Positions 47,136-59,407 of a DNA stretch of 64,000 nt are shown here, in pieces. The notes below the pieces were generated by a model. It did no database searches. It was not told where the DNA came from and saw only the letters and a list, made by a program, of their open reading frames with translations. The translations under genes were made by a program, and so were the position numbers. The stretch lies in assembly GCA_012931725.1 (NCBI GenBank), contig WHSA01000011.1:53598-117597 (forward strand), read 5' to 3'. The stretch comes from Litsea cubeba (Eukaryota; Streptophyta; Magnoliopsida; Laurales; Lauraceae). Position 1 is the first letter of the stretch. Each line of letters begins with the position of its first letter.

Positions 47136-50100
47136 TGTCACGCCCCCGGACCGAGGTCCCGCTAAACGAGGCCTTAATCCGGGGACGCGGCGCGACGGGC
47201 CGGAAGATTCCGCCCGCACACGCTAGTTTCCCACAGGTTTCCGCGGTAAGGATTCACGGAATCCGATCCAATAGTGATATATAAGAATCACTTTCATACA
47301 AATGATTTACGCGGAAGCATTGTAGCAAACATAAAAGTCCCTCAAATGGGTATAAAAATGAGAACGCAAGAGACTAGCATCAAAAGAGAAACATTTACTG
47401 TAGGCCCCAAAGTTAGTTTAACGTTGATACAAAAGTAAAGTTAATCATTGATTACAAATCTTTCCCAAAAGAAAACAAGCCAACAATGGCCATAACAAAA
47501 ACCCAAAATGTATATCATGAAATCCCCCAAAATGTGATCGCAGCTCCAAGGCAGCCCGACGTCTAATTGACATCATCGGGCCGCCACTCGCCCTCCACTG
47601 GAACTATAGGTTCCGCCTCGAAGTGCGCCTCAACCGCGAGGGGCTCGACATCTGGCACCAAACAAAAGAGAGTCAGACACGACGGTCTGGCAAGCAATTA
47701 CAACAATAATAGGATGAAAGTAAAACAAAACATAATAAGTAAGAGCTGCGATGAAATCATGATTAATAACAATGTCGAAGTAAAGATAGAAGATACATCT
47801 CGATGGTTTACAAATCCAATGTCATGATGAGTAACATAAATAAATGCCATGAGATGAACATTAATGCATAAAAACAATTGGCAACCCACATAAAGCTATA
47901 TTCTCCTGTTACCGAAGTAACCGGAGCAGACAAACCGTAGCCACTAATCGTGGGACCGGAACGACATAGTCGTTATCAGACAGAACCGTAGCCACTACTC
48001 GTGGGACCGGATAATTACCGTTGCCATGGTCGGTACAGACGGAATCCAAACTGCAGCTGGCAGACAAAATAAAGACCCCAAGCCGGATGATCAGTCCGAC
48101 AAGGTGACCTAAGCCTAGTGGTGCCATTTTAGTGAAAATCCGAAACCTCGAAGAAATGCAATTCTATTTATAAGATACATTTCCAAAGTCGATAGAGAAC
48201 TACTCCAAACAAATGCATATGGGCAAAGCCAAGCAAAACAGGTGAGTAGTTTCATCATTTCTAAATATGGGGGTAACCCACTTCAAAACATTAAAAGAAT
48301 TGGAGAAAGAACCAAAACAAAAGTCTTTTTACACAAGAGAATGTATGATGGTTCGGTCAACTAAGCGGATAGTCTCGATGTACATTTGACCCCTTTATTG
48401 TCATTAAAGAAAGCGATTTGGTGCCACCGAAGATCGTTGACAATCATAAGGAATTAAGTGTACACTTAGACTTGAGGGTTTTCCCACGCGGTATTGGTCA
48501 TAGTCCAAGACACATCTTACCATGAATTCCAGGCTTGTAAAAGGTTGAATGGGCTTCACTTATAGGAGAGAGTTTGGGGCTGACTTGAGCTTGGACATAG
48601 GCCCGAAGTGGACTTGAAATTATATAGAATAAGTCCTTAAAAGTGTAGGTTTAAATCCCTTCTTAATCAGGCCCACAACTGTCCTTCCCCAAGCTCAAAC
48701 AGTCCACTAATCAGGCCCAATTCAATCCTTAAAGTAGCCCAGGATTCAGGCCATAAAACAGTCCATCAATAGGTCTCAAAATGGTCCAAGAACTGACCTT
48801 AAAACAGGCCCAAAGGAGCCCTGAAAACAGGCCCAAAATTGACTGACCCGAGCCCAGACTGAGCTGGGCTCGCTCGAGCGGACCCAGACAGAAGCTGGGT
48901 CGCTCGAGCGGCCCAGTGGGTCGCTCGAGCGGACCCAGACAGTGCCTGGTCCGCTCGAGCGACCCAGTGGGTCGCTCGAGCGGACTGGGCCTGCCCAGTC
49001 CAGCCCGAGTGCAGAATTCCTCTTTTCCTTTTTGTTTTTCTTCTTCTTTCTTGATCATTTCAATCCTCTTTCAATCCTTTCTTCCATACACACTTCCACA
49101 ACATCTTGGGCCTCTTCTCAACCTCCACAAATTATTAAACCATCATCCATAATCATCTAATTAACACAAACTTAACACTTTTTAAAAGAATCCAAGTTCT
49201 TTTCCATTTCTTTGAACACCCATTTGAACACAATGAAACAAAACTTTACAAGAAACCAAAATGAGAGCAAACTTCCAATGCATGGTAGAACAACAACATA
49301 AAATTAAAATAGCTATTACAATGGTCCATTAAATCAAAATAAACCATGAGCTAAAGAAGATTAACACAAAAGGAAATCAAGAAATAGAACCAATGAGAAA
49401 AACATCATATAATTGTTGAAATATACTTGCCTCTAGCCAAGATATGATCAAAATCACTCCTTAAACCAAGCCTTAGAGCTTCAAGCTCCAAATCTACAAA
49501 AACCCCAAAATTTTTCCCAAGAAACCCTAAAAGTCAACATTTGTGAATCCTCAATGAAAACCTTAGCAAATGGGATTAAAACACTCCAAATGGAGAGGAA
49601 AACAAGGATCTTGAGTTTAGAGAACTATTGCTAACCTTGAGGAACCCAAACCAAGAAGAGAGGCTTGAACAAGGGGCTTCTCTTAGCTCAAACTCCTCAA
49701 GAATGGTATCTTTGGGAAGCTTGAAGAGGGAGGAAGAGTTTGAGGAGATCAATCCTCCAAGAGCACCTCACCAAGTGAGAGTTTCAGATGAGAGAGAGTG
49801 AGAAGGGAGAAGAGGAAAAGCCCTAGCACATAGAGTTGCTGGAATGGAATGAAGAAAGGAGAAGGAAGAGTCCCCTTCTTAAGAGACAAGTCATTGTGGG
49901 CCCCGATCTTCACAAGGCTAGAAATGGCACTTGCGGGCCCCGAACGAAAACGACGAAGGAGACAAAAATGATCAGCGAAATTTCTACTTTCCAAAAAGTA
50001 TATTTTTGGCAATTTCTGGAATTTTCGAAATTTGGGTACAGGTTTTGTGTGAAATGTCAGTTTTGCCCTTTTTCTCGAAAAACGCGATTTCTGATCACAA

Positions 50101-50388
50101 AATCAAGTTGGCCAAAACATGAAAGTTGATGATCTAGAGGAAATAAGTCAAAATACACATAAATTGGAGATTTCACAAGCATCATGAATAAACTTAATAA
50201 TTTCACACACAATCCACGGGCGCCCCGGCCCGTGTCAAACTTAAGTCAAAGGCTAACAACGGTTCTCAAAGTTAATCAAACAACCTAATCTAGCTTAATA
50301 AAATAAGCTAATCGTCCACTAACCCCACTTATCCACTAATCACGGTTAAAACATAATTAATATTTCAAACCTGGGTCGGGGTCTGACA
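47136..50388 (-). repeat. 3' LTR of the chromovirus
   Basis: 3,253 bp. Contains five CGCTCGAGCG palindromes (48871-48982). No protein-coding gene inside. Confidence 0.93.
48871..48982. repeat. CGCTCGAGCG palindrome array (3' LTR)
   Basis: Perfect 10-bp palindromes start at 48871, 48901, 48922, 48952 and 48973, spaced 30, 21, 30 and 21 bp. Linkers are GGACCCAGACAG and CCCAGTGGGT. Confidence 0.9.
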
Positions 50389-50400
50389 TCCTCCACCCCT
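50389..50400 (-). other. Polypurine tract of the chromovirus
   Basis: The minus strand reads AGGGGTGGAGGA directly before the LTR TGTCAGACC. Confidence 0.8.
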
Positions 50401-50405
50401 AAGAA

Positions 50406-51938
50406 TCACATTTGGTCCTCCAAATGATCACTAACCTCTGGGAATAGCTGAGGGTACTTCTTTTGAACTTGCTCACGAAGCTCCCAAGTGGCTTCTTCTG
50501 GTCCATGATTCTCCCAATGAATTTTTACCCACTGAATTGTCCTATTCCTCAGTTCTTGCTCTTTAGTGTCAATAATCTCTGCCGGTTTTTCGATGTAGGT
50601 GGCATCCTCTCTGACATCTAACGGCTCATGTTGTAGCACATGTGAAGGGTCTGAAACATACTTCCTTAACATTGACACGTGAAACACGTTGTGCACACCC
50701 GACAGTTCTGGAGGCAAAGCTAATCTGTACGCCACTTCCCCGATTCGACTCAAAATCTCATACGGACCAATAAATCTCTTAGACAATTTGCCTTTCTGCC
50801 CGAATCTCAATGTCCCTCTGACCGGAGATACCTTTAAGAATACCTTGTCACCAACTTGGAATTGGAGATCCTTTCTTCGAACATCAGCATAGCTCTTCTG
50901 TCGGCTCCTCGCAATCTTCAATCTCTCATGGATAATTCTGACTTTATCACTTGTTTCCTCAACTAAAGATGGACCATGAAAACTGCGTTCTCCGACTTCT
51001 TCCCAACACACGGGGGTTCTACACTTCCTGCCATATAGCGCTTCGAAAGGGGCCATTCCTATGCTTGAATGGTAACTATTGTTGTAGGCAAATTCACAAA
51101 GCGGTAGATTCTCGTCCCACTGATTCTTGAAATTAAGGACACAAGCCCTAAGCATGTCCTCGAGGGTCTGAATAGTCCTTTCCGACTGACCATCCGTCTG
51201 CGGGTGGTACGCTGTACTGAATTGAAGCTTCGTCCCCATCGATTCATGCAAAGTCTTCCAAAACCTCGAAACAAATCTACTATCCCGATCTGAAGTGATG
51301 GAAACCGGCTGACCATGTCGACTAACGATCTCCTTTACAAAAGCTTGCGCTAAAGCCAACATGTGCATCTTTTTACCGGTCTTCAAAGGAATAAAGTGTG
51401 CCGACTTCGTTAACCGATCCACTATAATCCAAATGGCATTGTTCCCCTTGCTCGTATTCGGTAAACCTGATACAAAATCCATTGTCAGGTGCTCCCATTT
51501 CCACTCTGGGATTTCTAACGGTTGCAAAAGACCAGGTGGTTTCTGATGTTCCGCCTTCACTAATTGACAAGTCATACATCTAGACACAAAGGCTGCTATC
51601 TCTCTCTTCATATTGTTCAACCAAAAACGACTCTTCAAATTTTGATACATCTTCGTACTCCCTGGGTGCACTGAATACCTCGTATTATGAGCTTCTACCA
51701 TAATGTCATCCTTCAAATTGTCTACTTTAGGAACACAAAGTCTGCCACGGAAGTACAAAACTCCATCCAACATCTGAAAATCTGGCCTTTCCGAGATATG
51801 CTCCACAATTTTAACCAAGTCTGGATCTTGCATCTGATTGTCCTTAATTTTCTGAATGAAGACTGGCTCGGTCACTGTCATATTTGCCAGCACAACTCCT
51901 TCTCTCAAAGGTTCGAACTCTACTCCCAAATCCTCAAA
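50406..51938 (-). pseudogene. Chromovirus pol, integrase and chromodomain part
   Basis: The frame is downstream of an in-frame TAA (51941-51939). Zinc domain with HPGSTKMYQNL and CMTCQLVK, catalytic Asp in MDFVSGLP, Asp in SDRDSRF and Glu in GQSERTIQ, then GPYEIL (GPY/F module). A C-terminal chromodomain (VKIHWENHGPEEATWEL) follows, which in this lineage is thought to steer integration to heterochromatin. Stop at 50406. The domains look whole. It is a pseudogene only because of upstream stops in the polyprotein. Confidence 0.92.
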
Positions 51939-52673
51939 TTACTGAAAATTGTAAAACCCATGCAAACTGGCCAAACAAACGGATTTCCTACTCAACGCAT
52001 CAGCCACTACGTTAACTTTCCCCGGATGATAGATAATCGGAAAATCGTAGTCCTTGATGTACTCCATCCACCTTCTTTGCCTCATATTTAATTCCTTTTG
52101 AGAGAACAAGTACTGGAGACTACGGTGATCCGAATGAACTTCAAACTTTTCTCCATACAAGTAGTGTCTCCACATCTTCAACGCAAAAACTATGGCTGCT
52201 AACTCCAAATCGTGCGTTGCATATTTCTTTTCATGTTCCTTCAATTGCCTCGAGCCATATGCAATCACCTTTCCATTTTGCATCAACACACAACCGAGTC
52301 CTACTCCTGAAGCATCCGTAAAGATAACGAAACCACCACTCCCCGAAGGTAAGGTGAGGACAGGCGCCGAAGTTAACCTCTTTTTCAACTCTTCAAAACT
52401 AGCTTCACACTTCTCCGACCATACAAACGGCACATTCTTTCGGGTTAACTTTGTCAACGGTGCTGCAATAGACGAAAAGCCTTGAACAAATCTCCTATAA
52501 TAACCTGCCAAACCCAGAAAACTTCTAATCTCCGTCACATTTTTCGGTCTCTCCCAATTGATAACTGCTTCAATCTTTGATGGGTCAACTGCTAGCCCTT
52601 CTTCAGAAATAATGTGACCAAGAAAAGAGACTTGCTCTAGCCAAAACTCACACTTCCCAAGCTTCGCATACAA
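51939..52673 (-). pseudogene. Chromovirus RNase H segment between two stops
   Basis: Continues the reverse transcriptase frame after TAG (52676-52674): CEFWLEQVSFLGHIISEEG, thumb/connection, then the RNase H with FTDASGVGLGCVL, ATHDLELAAIVFAL and HSDHRSLQYL. Ends at TAA 51941-51939. Both stops are in the same frame as the neighbouring segments, so they are simple nonsense substitutions. Confidence 0.9.
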
Positions 52674-55085
52674 CTAGTTATCTCTCAACAACTGCAAAGA
52701 AGTCCTTAAATGCTGCTCATGATCTTCTCTTGACTTGGAATACACTAGAATATCATCAATGAAAACGACGGTGAACTGGTCTAGATAGGGTGCAAAAATC
52801 TTGTTCATGAGAGCCATGAATACCGCTGGTGCATTCGTCAGTCCAAAGGGCATCACCAAAAATTCATAGTGCCCATATCTAGTTCGAAAAGCTGTCTTCG
52901 GGATGTCTGATTCTCTAACCCTCAACTGATGGTATCCGGACCTCAAATCTATCTTTGAGAAAAACTTTGCACCTTGCAACTGATCAAACAACTCGTCTAT
53001 CCTAGGCAAAGGGTACTTGTTCTTGATGGTCACTTGGTTCAACTTCCTATAGTCTATACACATCCTCAAACTTCCATCTTTCTTCTTGACAAAAAGTACT
53101 GGGGCTCCCCATGGGGAAACACTTGGCCTAACAAAGCCTTTATCTAGCAACTCTTGCAATTGCAACTTCAATTCACCTAACTCCGCTGGAGCCATCCTAT
53201 AAGGAGCAATGGAAATCGGAGCAGTTCCTGGCACCAACTCTATTGTAAACTCAACTTCTCTGACAGGTGGTAACCCTGGAATCTCTTCTGGAAAAACATC
53301 GGGAAACTCACACACTATCGGAATATTCTCCACCCCTAGGGATTGTTCGTCCTTGGAAACAAAAGCAATAAATCCTTCACAACCTGATCTTAACAACTTA
53401 GCTGCCGAAAGAGCTGAAATAAACCTAACTGGGGAAATCCTTTTCTCTCCTTGAAACTTCACTCCGGAGGACGACCCATCCAACCTAAACATGATGGTCT
53501 TACTATAGCAATCCATGGAGGCATGATGACCCGCTAGCCAATCCATGCCTAGAATAACATCGAAGTCATGCATAACTAAGGTAATAAGATCTGCAGGGAA
53601 AATGACTTCTCCTACCTTCACTGAACAACCAGGGTAAAAAGTACTACACACCACTTGCTTCCCTACCGGAGTAGTAACAGTCAAAACAAACTCTAACTCT
53701 CTAACAGGTACACTAATCTTTTTAGCAAACACAAGGGATAAGAAAGAATGGGTAGATCCCGGGTCTAACAACACTTTAGCTTCTTCATCACAAATTAGGA
53801 GTTTACCTTCCACAACATCACCCGCCGCTTCTGCATCCACTTGATTGATATGATTGAGACGGCCTTGCTGACGCGGTCTGTTCTGATTCTGATTCGGTCT
53901 CCCAAGCTGCATATTCCTATTTTGCTGCTGTGGACGGGCATTCTGGTTCTGTGGCTGTTGACGGGGCTGCTGGTTCTGCTGCTGCCTCGGTGGGTTCTGA
54001 ACTACTTGTTGATTTTGCTGAGGGGCTTGCCTTGGCGGCTGCTGAGGTGCCCTATTGCCCTGGTTCCTATTGTTCGGGCAATCCTTCACTTGGTGGTCTG
54101 AGCTACCACACTTGAAACACACCCCTGAAAGGCGATAACACTGCTGAGAAGGGTGATTCTTGCCACAATGCTCACACCCGCCTTGCGTTGGAGCATTCTG
54201 CGGTTTCTTTTGTTTCTTTCCTTGGTATGATTTCTGCCCACCTTGAAACTGCTGCCTCTTTCTTTGGTTGTCCTTAATAATCTGATTGTTTATATCCTCG
54301 AACCTGTAGGCCCTTTTGATAGCCTCTTGAAAGGTGGTTGGTGGTACCACACCCAAAGCATCTCTCAAAATAATGGGGTTGAGCCCATCCATAAACTTAG
54401 TGATCTTTTTCTCCTCGGTGTCCACCAACTCTGGAGCATAGCGAGATAACTTTTCAAACTTGGTAAGATATTCCAGGACAGTCATATCCTCTTGCTTAAG
54501 CAACTGGAACTCCGCTGCCTTTTGCTTCTTAATATGCGCTGGGACATATTTCTCACTAAACTGCTGCTTGAAAGTGGCCCAAGCAATCCCATCTTCAATA
54601 TTCTGATAGCCTTCCTTGACAGTCTTCCACCAAATGCCTGCCAACCCAGTAAACATGGAGGCTGCCAAAAGAACTCGCTGTCTGCCAGTACACACAAAAA
54701 TGTCGAAGATGTTCTCGGTATGAGCCAACCAATCATCCGCTGCCATAGGGTCTTCCTGACCCGTAAATTCTTTAGGACCCCTTTTTCTGAACTTCTCAAA
54801 TAGAATATTAGGGTCTCGGTCCCTATTTTGCACCACTCCCACATTAGCTACTGGTTCCGGCCTTCTACCCAACACTTCAAGCAGTTGCCTTTGCACTTGA
54901 GTCAATTCCTCATCCTTCTTGGCCATTTGTTCTTGAAATCGAGCTTGATTATCATTGGCTCGTTGCTGTTGTTCAACTAACATTTGCATGAGTTGTTGGA
55001 ATTGACCCGTTACCGGGTTTTCAATCTCGCTGTCATGATTGCTACCTGATGCATTCGCACCTGCCGGAGGTCGACGCGGAGGCAT
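52674..55085 (-). pseudogene. Chromovirus gag-protease-reverse transcriptase segment
   Basis: Start chosen at ATG 55085 (MPPRRPPAGANAS). Gag domain with KEFTGQEDPMAADDWLAHTE, a zinc knuckle CFKCGSSDHQVKDC preceded by a second Cys/His group (CEHCGKNHPSQQC), and a Gln/Asn/Pro-rich linker. Protease with Asp-Pro-Gly-Ser (LLDPGSTHSFLS). Reverse transcriptase with LRMCIDYRKLN and FIDDILVYSK (FIDD near 52750-52763). The frame stops at TAG 52676-52674. Without that codon it would run into the RNase H segment. Confidence 0.92.
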
Positions 55086-55232
55086 ATTGCTGCAAAACAA
55101 CTTGTTAGTACAACAAGATATAATAATAAAGCGTTCCCAATCCCAAATCGATGCTAACTAACGGTAATGCTAACGAATCCTTGCCACGTCCTTATGTTTC
55201 TAATCCAATTTTAATTGCCTCAAATATTTCTC

Positions 55233-55244
55233 GCTCTGATACCA
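55233..55244 (-). other. Primer-binding site of the chromovirus
   Basis: The minus strand reads TGGTATCAGAGC, complementary to the 3' end of plant initiator tRNA-Met, four bases after the 5' LTR. Confidence 0.9.
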
Positions 55245-55248
55245 AGCC

Positions 55249-58200
55249 TGTCACGCCCCCGGACCGAGGTCCCGCTAAACGAGGCCTTAATCCGGGGACG
55301 CGGCGCGACGGGCCGAAAAATTCCGCCCGCACACGCTAGTTTCCCACAGGTTTCCACGGTAAGGATTCACGGAATCCGATCCAATAGTGATATATAAGAA
55401 TCACTTTCATACAAATGATTTACGCGGAAGCATTGTAGCAAACATAAAAGTCCCTCAAATGGGTATAAAAATGAGAACGCAAGAGACTAGCATCAAAAGA
55501 GAAACATTTACTGTAGGCCCCAAAGTTAGTTTAACGTTGATACAAAAGTAAAGTTAATCATTGATTACAAATCTTTCCCAAAAGAAAACAAGCCAACAAT
55601 GGCCATAACAAAAACCCAAAATGTATATCATGAAATCCCCCAAAATGTGATCGCAGCTCCAAGGCAGCCCGACGTCTAATTGACATCATCGGGCCGCCAC
55701 TCGCCCTCCACTGGAACTAATAGGTTCCACCTCGAAGTGCGCCTCAACCGCGAGGGGCTCGACATCTGGCACCAAACAAAAGAGAGTCAGACACGACGGT
55801 CTGGCAAGCAATTACAACAATAATAGGATGAAAGTAAAACAAAACATAATAAGTAAGAGCTGCGATGAAATCATGATTAATAACAATGTCGAAGTAAAGA
55901 TAGAAGATACATCTCGATGGTTTACAAATCCAATGTCATGATGAGTAACATAAATAAATGCCATGAGATGAACATTAATGCATAAAAACAATTGGCAACC
56001 CACATAAAGCTATATTCTCCTGTTACCGAAGTAACCGGGGCAGACAAACCGTAGCCACTAATCGTGGGACCGGAACGACATAGTCGTTATCAGACAGAAC
56101 CGTAGCCACTACTCGTGGGACCGGATAATTACCGTTGCCATGGTCGGTACAGACGGAATCCAAACTGCAGCTGGCAGACAAAATAAAGACCCCAAGCCGG
56201 ATGATCAGTCCGACAAGGTGACCTAAGCCTAGTGGTGCCATTTTAGTGAAAATCCGAAACCTCGAAGAAATGCAATTCTATTTATAAGATACATTTCCAA
56301 AGTCGATAGAGAACTACTCCAAACAAATGCATATGGGCAAAGCCAAGCAAAACAGGTGAGTAGTTTCATCATTTCTAAATATGGGGGTAACCCACTTCAA
56401 AACATTAAAAGAATTGGAGAAAGAACCAAAACAAAAGTCTTTTTACACAAGAGAATGTATGATGGTTCGGTCAACTAAGCGGATAGTCTCGATGTACATT
56501 TGACCCCTTTATTGTCATTAAAGAAAGCGATTTGGTGCCACCGAAGATCGTTGACAATCATAAGGAATTAAGTGTACACTTAGACTTGAGGGTTTTCCCA
56601 CGCGGTATTGGTCATAGTCCAAGACACATCTTACCATGAATTCCAGGCTTGTAAAAGGTTGAATGGGCTTCACTTATAGGAGAGAGTTTGGGGCTGACTT
56701 GAGCTTGGACATAGGCCCGAAGTGGACTTGAAATTATATAGAATAAGTCCTTAAAAGTGTAGGTTTAAATCCCTTCTTAATCAGGCCCACAACTGTCCTT
56801 CCCCAAGCTCAAACAGTCCACTAATCAGGCCCAATTCAATCCTTAAAGTAGCCCAGGATTCAGGCCATAAAACAGTCCATCAATAGGTCTCAAAATGGTC
56901 CAAGAACTGACCTTAAAACAGGCCCAAAGGAGCCCTGAAAACAGGCCCAAAATTGACTGACCCGAGCCCAGACTGAGCTGGGCTCGCTCGAGCGGACCCA
57001 GGTCCGCTCGAGCGGACCCAGACAGAAGCTGGGTCGCTCGAGCGGCCCAGTGGGTCGCTCGAGCGGACCCAGACAGTGCCTGGTCCGCTCGAGCGACCCA
57101 GTGGGTCGCTCGAGCGGACTGGGCCTGCCCAGTCCAGCCCGAGTGCAGAATTCCTCTTTTCCTTTTTGTTTTTCTTCTTCTTTCTTGATCATTTCAATCC
57201 TCTTTCAATCCTTTCTTCCATACACACTTCCACAACATCTTGGGCCTCTTCTCAACCTCCACAAATTATTAAACCATCATCCATAATCATCTAATTAACA
57301 CAAACTTAACACTTTTTAAAAGAATCCAAGTTCTTTTCCATTTCTTTGAACACCCATTTGAACACAATGAAACAAAACTTTACAAGAAACCAAAATGAGA
57401 GCAAACTTCCAATGCATGGTAGAACAACAACATAAAATTAAAATAGATATTACAATGGTCCATTAAATCAAAATAAACCATGAGCTAAAGAAGATTAACA
57501 CAAAAGGAAATCAAGAAATAGAACCAATGAGAAAAACATCATATAATTGTTGAAATATACTTGCCTCTAGCCAAGATATGATCAAAATCACTCCTTAAAC
57601 CAAGCCTTAGAGCTTCAAGCTCCAAATCTACAAAAACCCCAAAATTTTTCCCAAGAAACCCTAAAAAGTCAACATTTGTGAATCCTCAATGAAAACCTTA
57701 GCAAATGGGATTAAAACACTCCAAATGGAGAGGAAAACAAGGATCTTGAGTTTAGAGAACTATTGCTAACCTTGAGGAACCCAAACCAAGAAGAGAGGCT
57801 TGAACAAGGGGCTTCTCTTAGCTCAAACTCCTCAAGAATGGTATCTTTGGGAAGCTTGAAGAGGGAGGAAGAGTTTGAGGAGATCAATCCTCCAAGAGCA
57901 CCTCACCAAGTGAGAGTTTCAGATGAGAGAGAGTGAGAAGGGAGAAGAGGAAAAGCCCTAGCACATAGAGTTGCTGGAATGGAATGAAGAAAGGAGAAGG
58001 AAGAGTCCCCTTCTTAAGAGACAAGTCATTGTGGGCCCCGATCTTCACAAGGCTAGAAATGGCACTTGCGGGCCCCGAACGAAAACGACGAAGGAGACAA
58101 AAATGATCGGCGAAATTTCTACTTTCCAAAAAGTATATTTTTGGCAATTTCTGGAATTTTCGAAATTTGGGTACAGGTTTTGTGTGAAATGTCAGTTTTG

Positions 58201-58523
58201 CCCTTTTTCTCGAAAAACGCGATTTCTGATCACAAAATCAAGTTGGCCAAAACATGAAAGTTGATGATCTAGAGGAAATAAGTCAAAATACACATAAATT
58301 GGAGATTTCACAAGCATCATGAATAAACTTAATAATTTCACACACAATCCACGGGCGCCCCGGCCCGTGTCAAACTTAAGTCAAAGGCTAACAACGGTTC
58401 TCAAAGTTAATCAAACAACCTAATCTAGCTTAATAAAATAAGCTAATCGTCCACTAACCCCACTTATCCACTAATCACGGTTAAAACATAATTAATATTT
58501 CAAACCTGGGTCGGGGTCTGACA
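55249..58523 (-). repeat. 5' LTR of the chromovirus
   Basis: 3,275 bp, nearly identical to 47136-50388. The 22-bp length difference is a 20-bp extra palindrome unit plus two single-base indels. Confidence 0.93.
56985..57116. repeat. CGCTCGAGCG palindrome array (5' LTR), six copies
   Basis: Palindromes start at 56985, 57005, 57035, 57056, 57086 and 57107 (spacing 20, 30, 21, 30, 21). One unit more than the partner LTR. Confidence 0.9.
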
Positions 58524-59407
58524 CTACCTAAAAGCCTATAAATAGGAGAGCTCTCCAAGAAGAAAGAACGACAGCAGACACACAGACAATAGACTGCAGA
58601 AAACCCGGAAACTCAGACAGAAAGAGGCATCAGAAATCTAAGAGAGAAAACTCTGCGGAAGATCTACATCGACCACCGCTACAAGGTGACAAAAGTCCCT
58701 TGGGGGGTACTCCCCCCAAGGTCCTTGCCTTCTCCTCCTGCCTCCAATGGCTTAGATGTGGCTTTTCAGCCCGTCTACTCGGCTTTTTATTGGACATAGG
58801 ACCTCCTTTTGGTCTTTGTCCTCTAAAAACCTGAGGTTATAGCCAAGACAAGCGAATCAATAGCATCCTCTGTTCTCATCTGCATGGATGATGGCGAAGC
58901 CCACATATGGCTTGCGACCGTCAATCTAAACGAGTCCCCCACAATCTCCTGAGAAGTTAGATCCTCATTTTCTTGCTTTTCATTGTAGTTTGTATTTTTT
59001 CAAAAGAGACAAAATCACAACTCTTGTCTTTCATTATTGATAAGGATTGTAAATCGGCTATAAATGCCAAAATCGGCTATAAACGCCAAAAATCGGCTAT
59101 AAACGCCAAAATCGGCTATAAATGCCAAAAAAATCGCCTTTCACGGCAAACCAAGAAAAATGTCTCTTTTTCTTAAATATATGTGCAATGGAAAACTCGA
59201 AAGAAGTTGATTTCCTTTTTACTTGCGAAGGTTGATCTCCGGATCACCACTTGCAATTCCAAGTAAAATAGAAAATCCGGCACACCCACACAAAAAAAGA
59301 AATGTTGATGCACGCCCCTGCCCCCTGGTTACGAAAAGGGTCGGACCCGACGGACTCCCACGTCCGCTGACACCTCGGTAGGAACCGAGTAGGAGCGCGG
59401 TCCATCA

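Larger units (their letters stand above)
47136..58523 (-). mobile_element. Tekay-like Ty3/gypsy chromovirus with intact LTRs
   Basis: 11,388 bp, TGTCACGCC ... GTCTGACA, with target duplication CTACC (47131-47135 and 58524-58528). LTRs are 47136-50388 and 55249-58523. Read on the minus strand: 5' LTR at the right, initiator-Met primer site (55244-55233), gag-protease-RT (55085-52674), RNase H (52673-51939), integrase with chromodomain (51929-50406), polypurine tract (50400-50389), 3' LTR. About seven substitutions and three indels separate the LTRs by eye, so this is the youngest large insertion here. Confidence 0.94.
37753..59407 (+). mobile_element. Element B: 5'-truncated Tat-like copy (integrase tail to 3' LTR)
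   Basis: Starts abruptly within integrase. It then follows element A in order: integrase C-terminus, repeat fields, antisense gene, pre-LTR repeats, polypurine tract and LTR (45560-59407, itself split by a chromovirus). LTR, gag, protease, reverse transcriptase and RNase H from the left part are missing. The right flank (GTGTT) is gag of a different element. Confidence 0.88.
45560..59407 (+). repeat. 3' LTR of element B, split by a chromovirus
   Basis: Left part 45560-47135, right part 58524-59407. TATAAATA lies at 58537-58544, just after the insertion, so the chromovirus separates U3 from its own TATA box. Compared with element A this LTR has an extra diverged ~180-bp unit (about 45770-45950) and a reduced GC palindrome. 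Confidence 0.9.

Noticed and set aside
47567..47827. Small ORFs in the chromovirus LTR (also 47909-48127, 48729-49058 and copies in the other LTR)
   Set aside because: They appear in both LTRs only because the LTRs are duplicates. No domain or codon signal is visible.
12542..59407. Reading the whole stretch as one giant LTR element
   Set aside because: There are three LTRs, an internal duplicate and no matching target duplication. Two elements plus nested insertions fit better.
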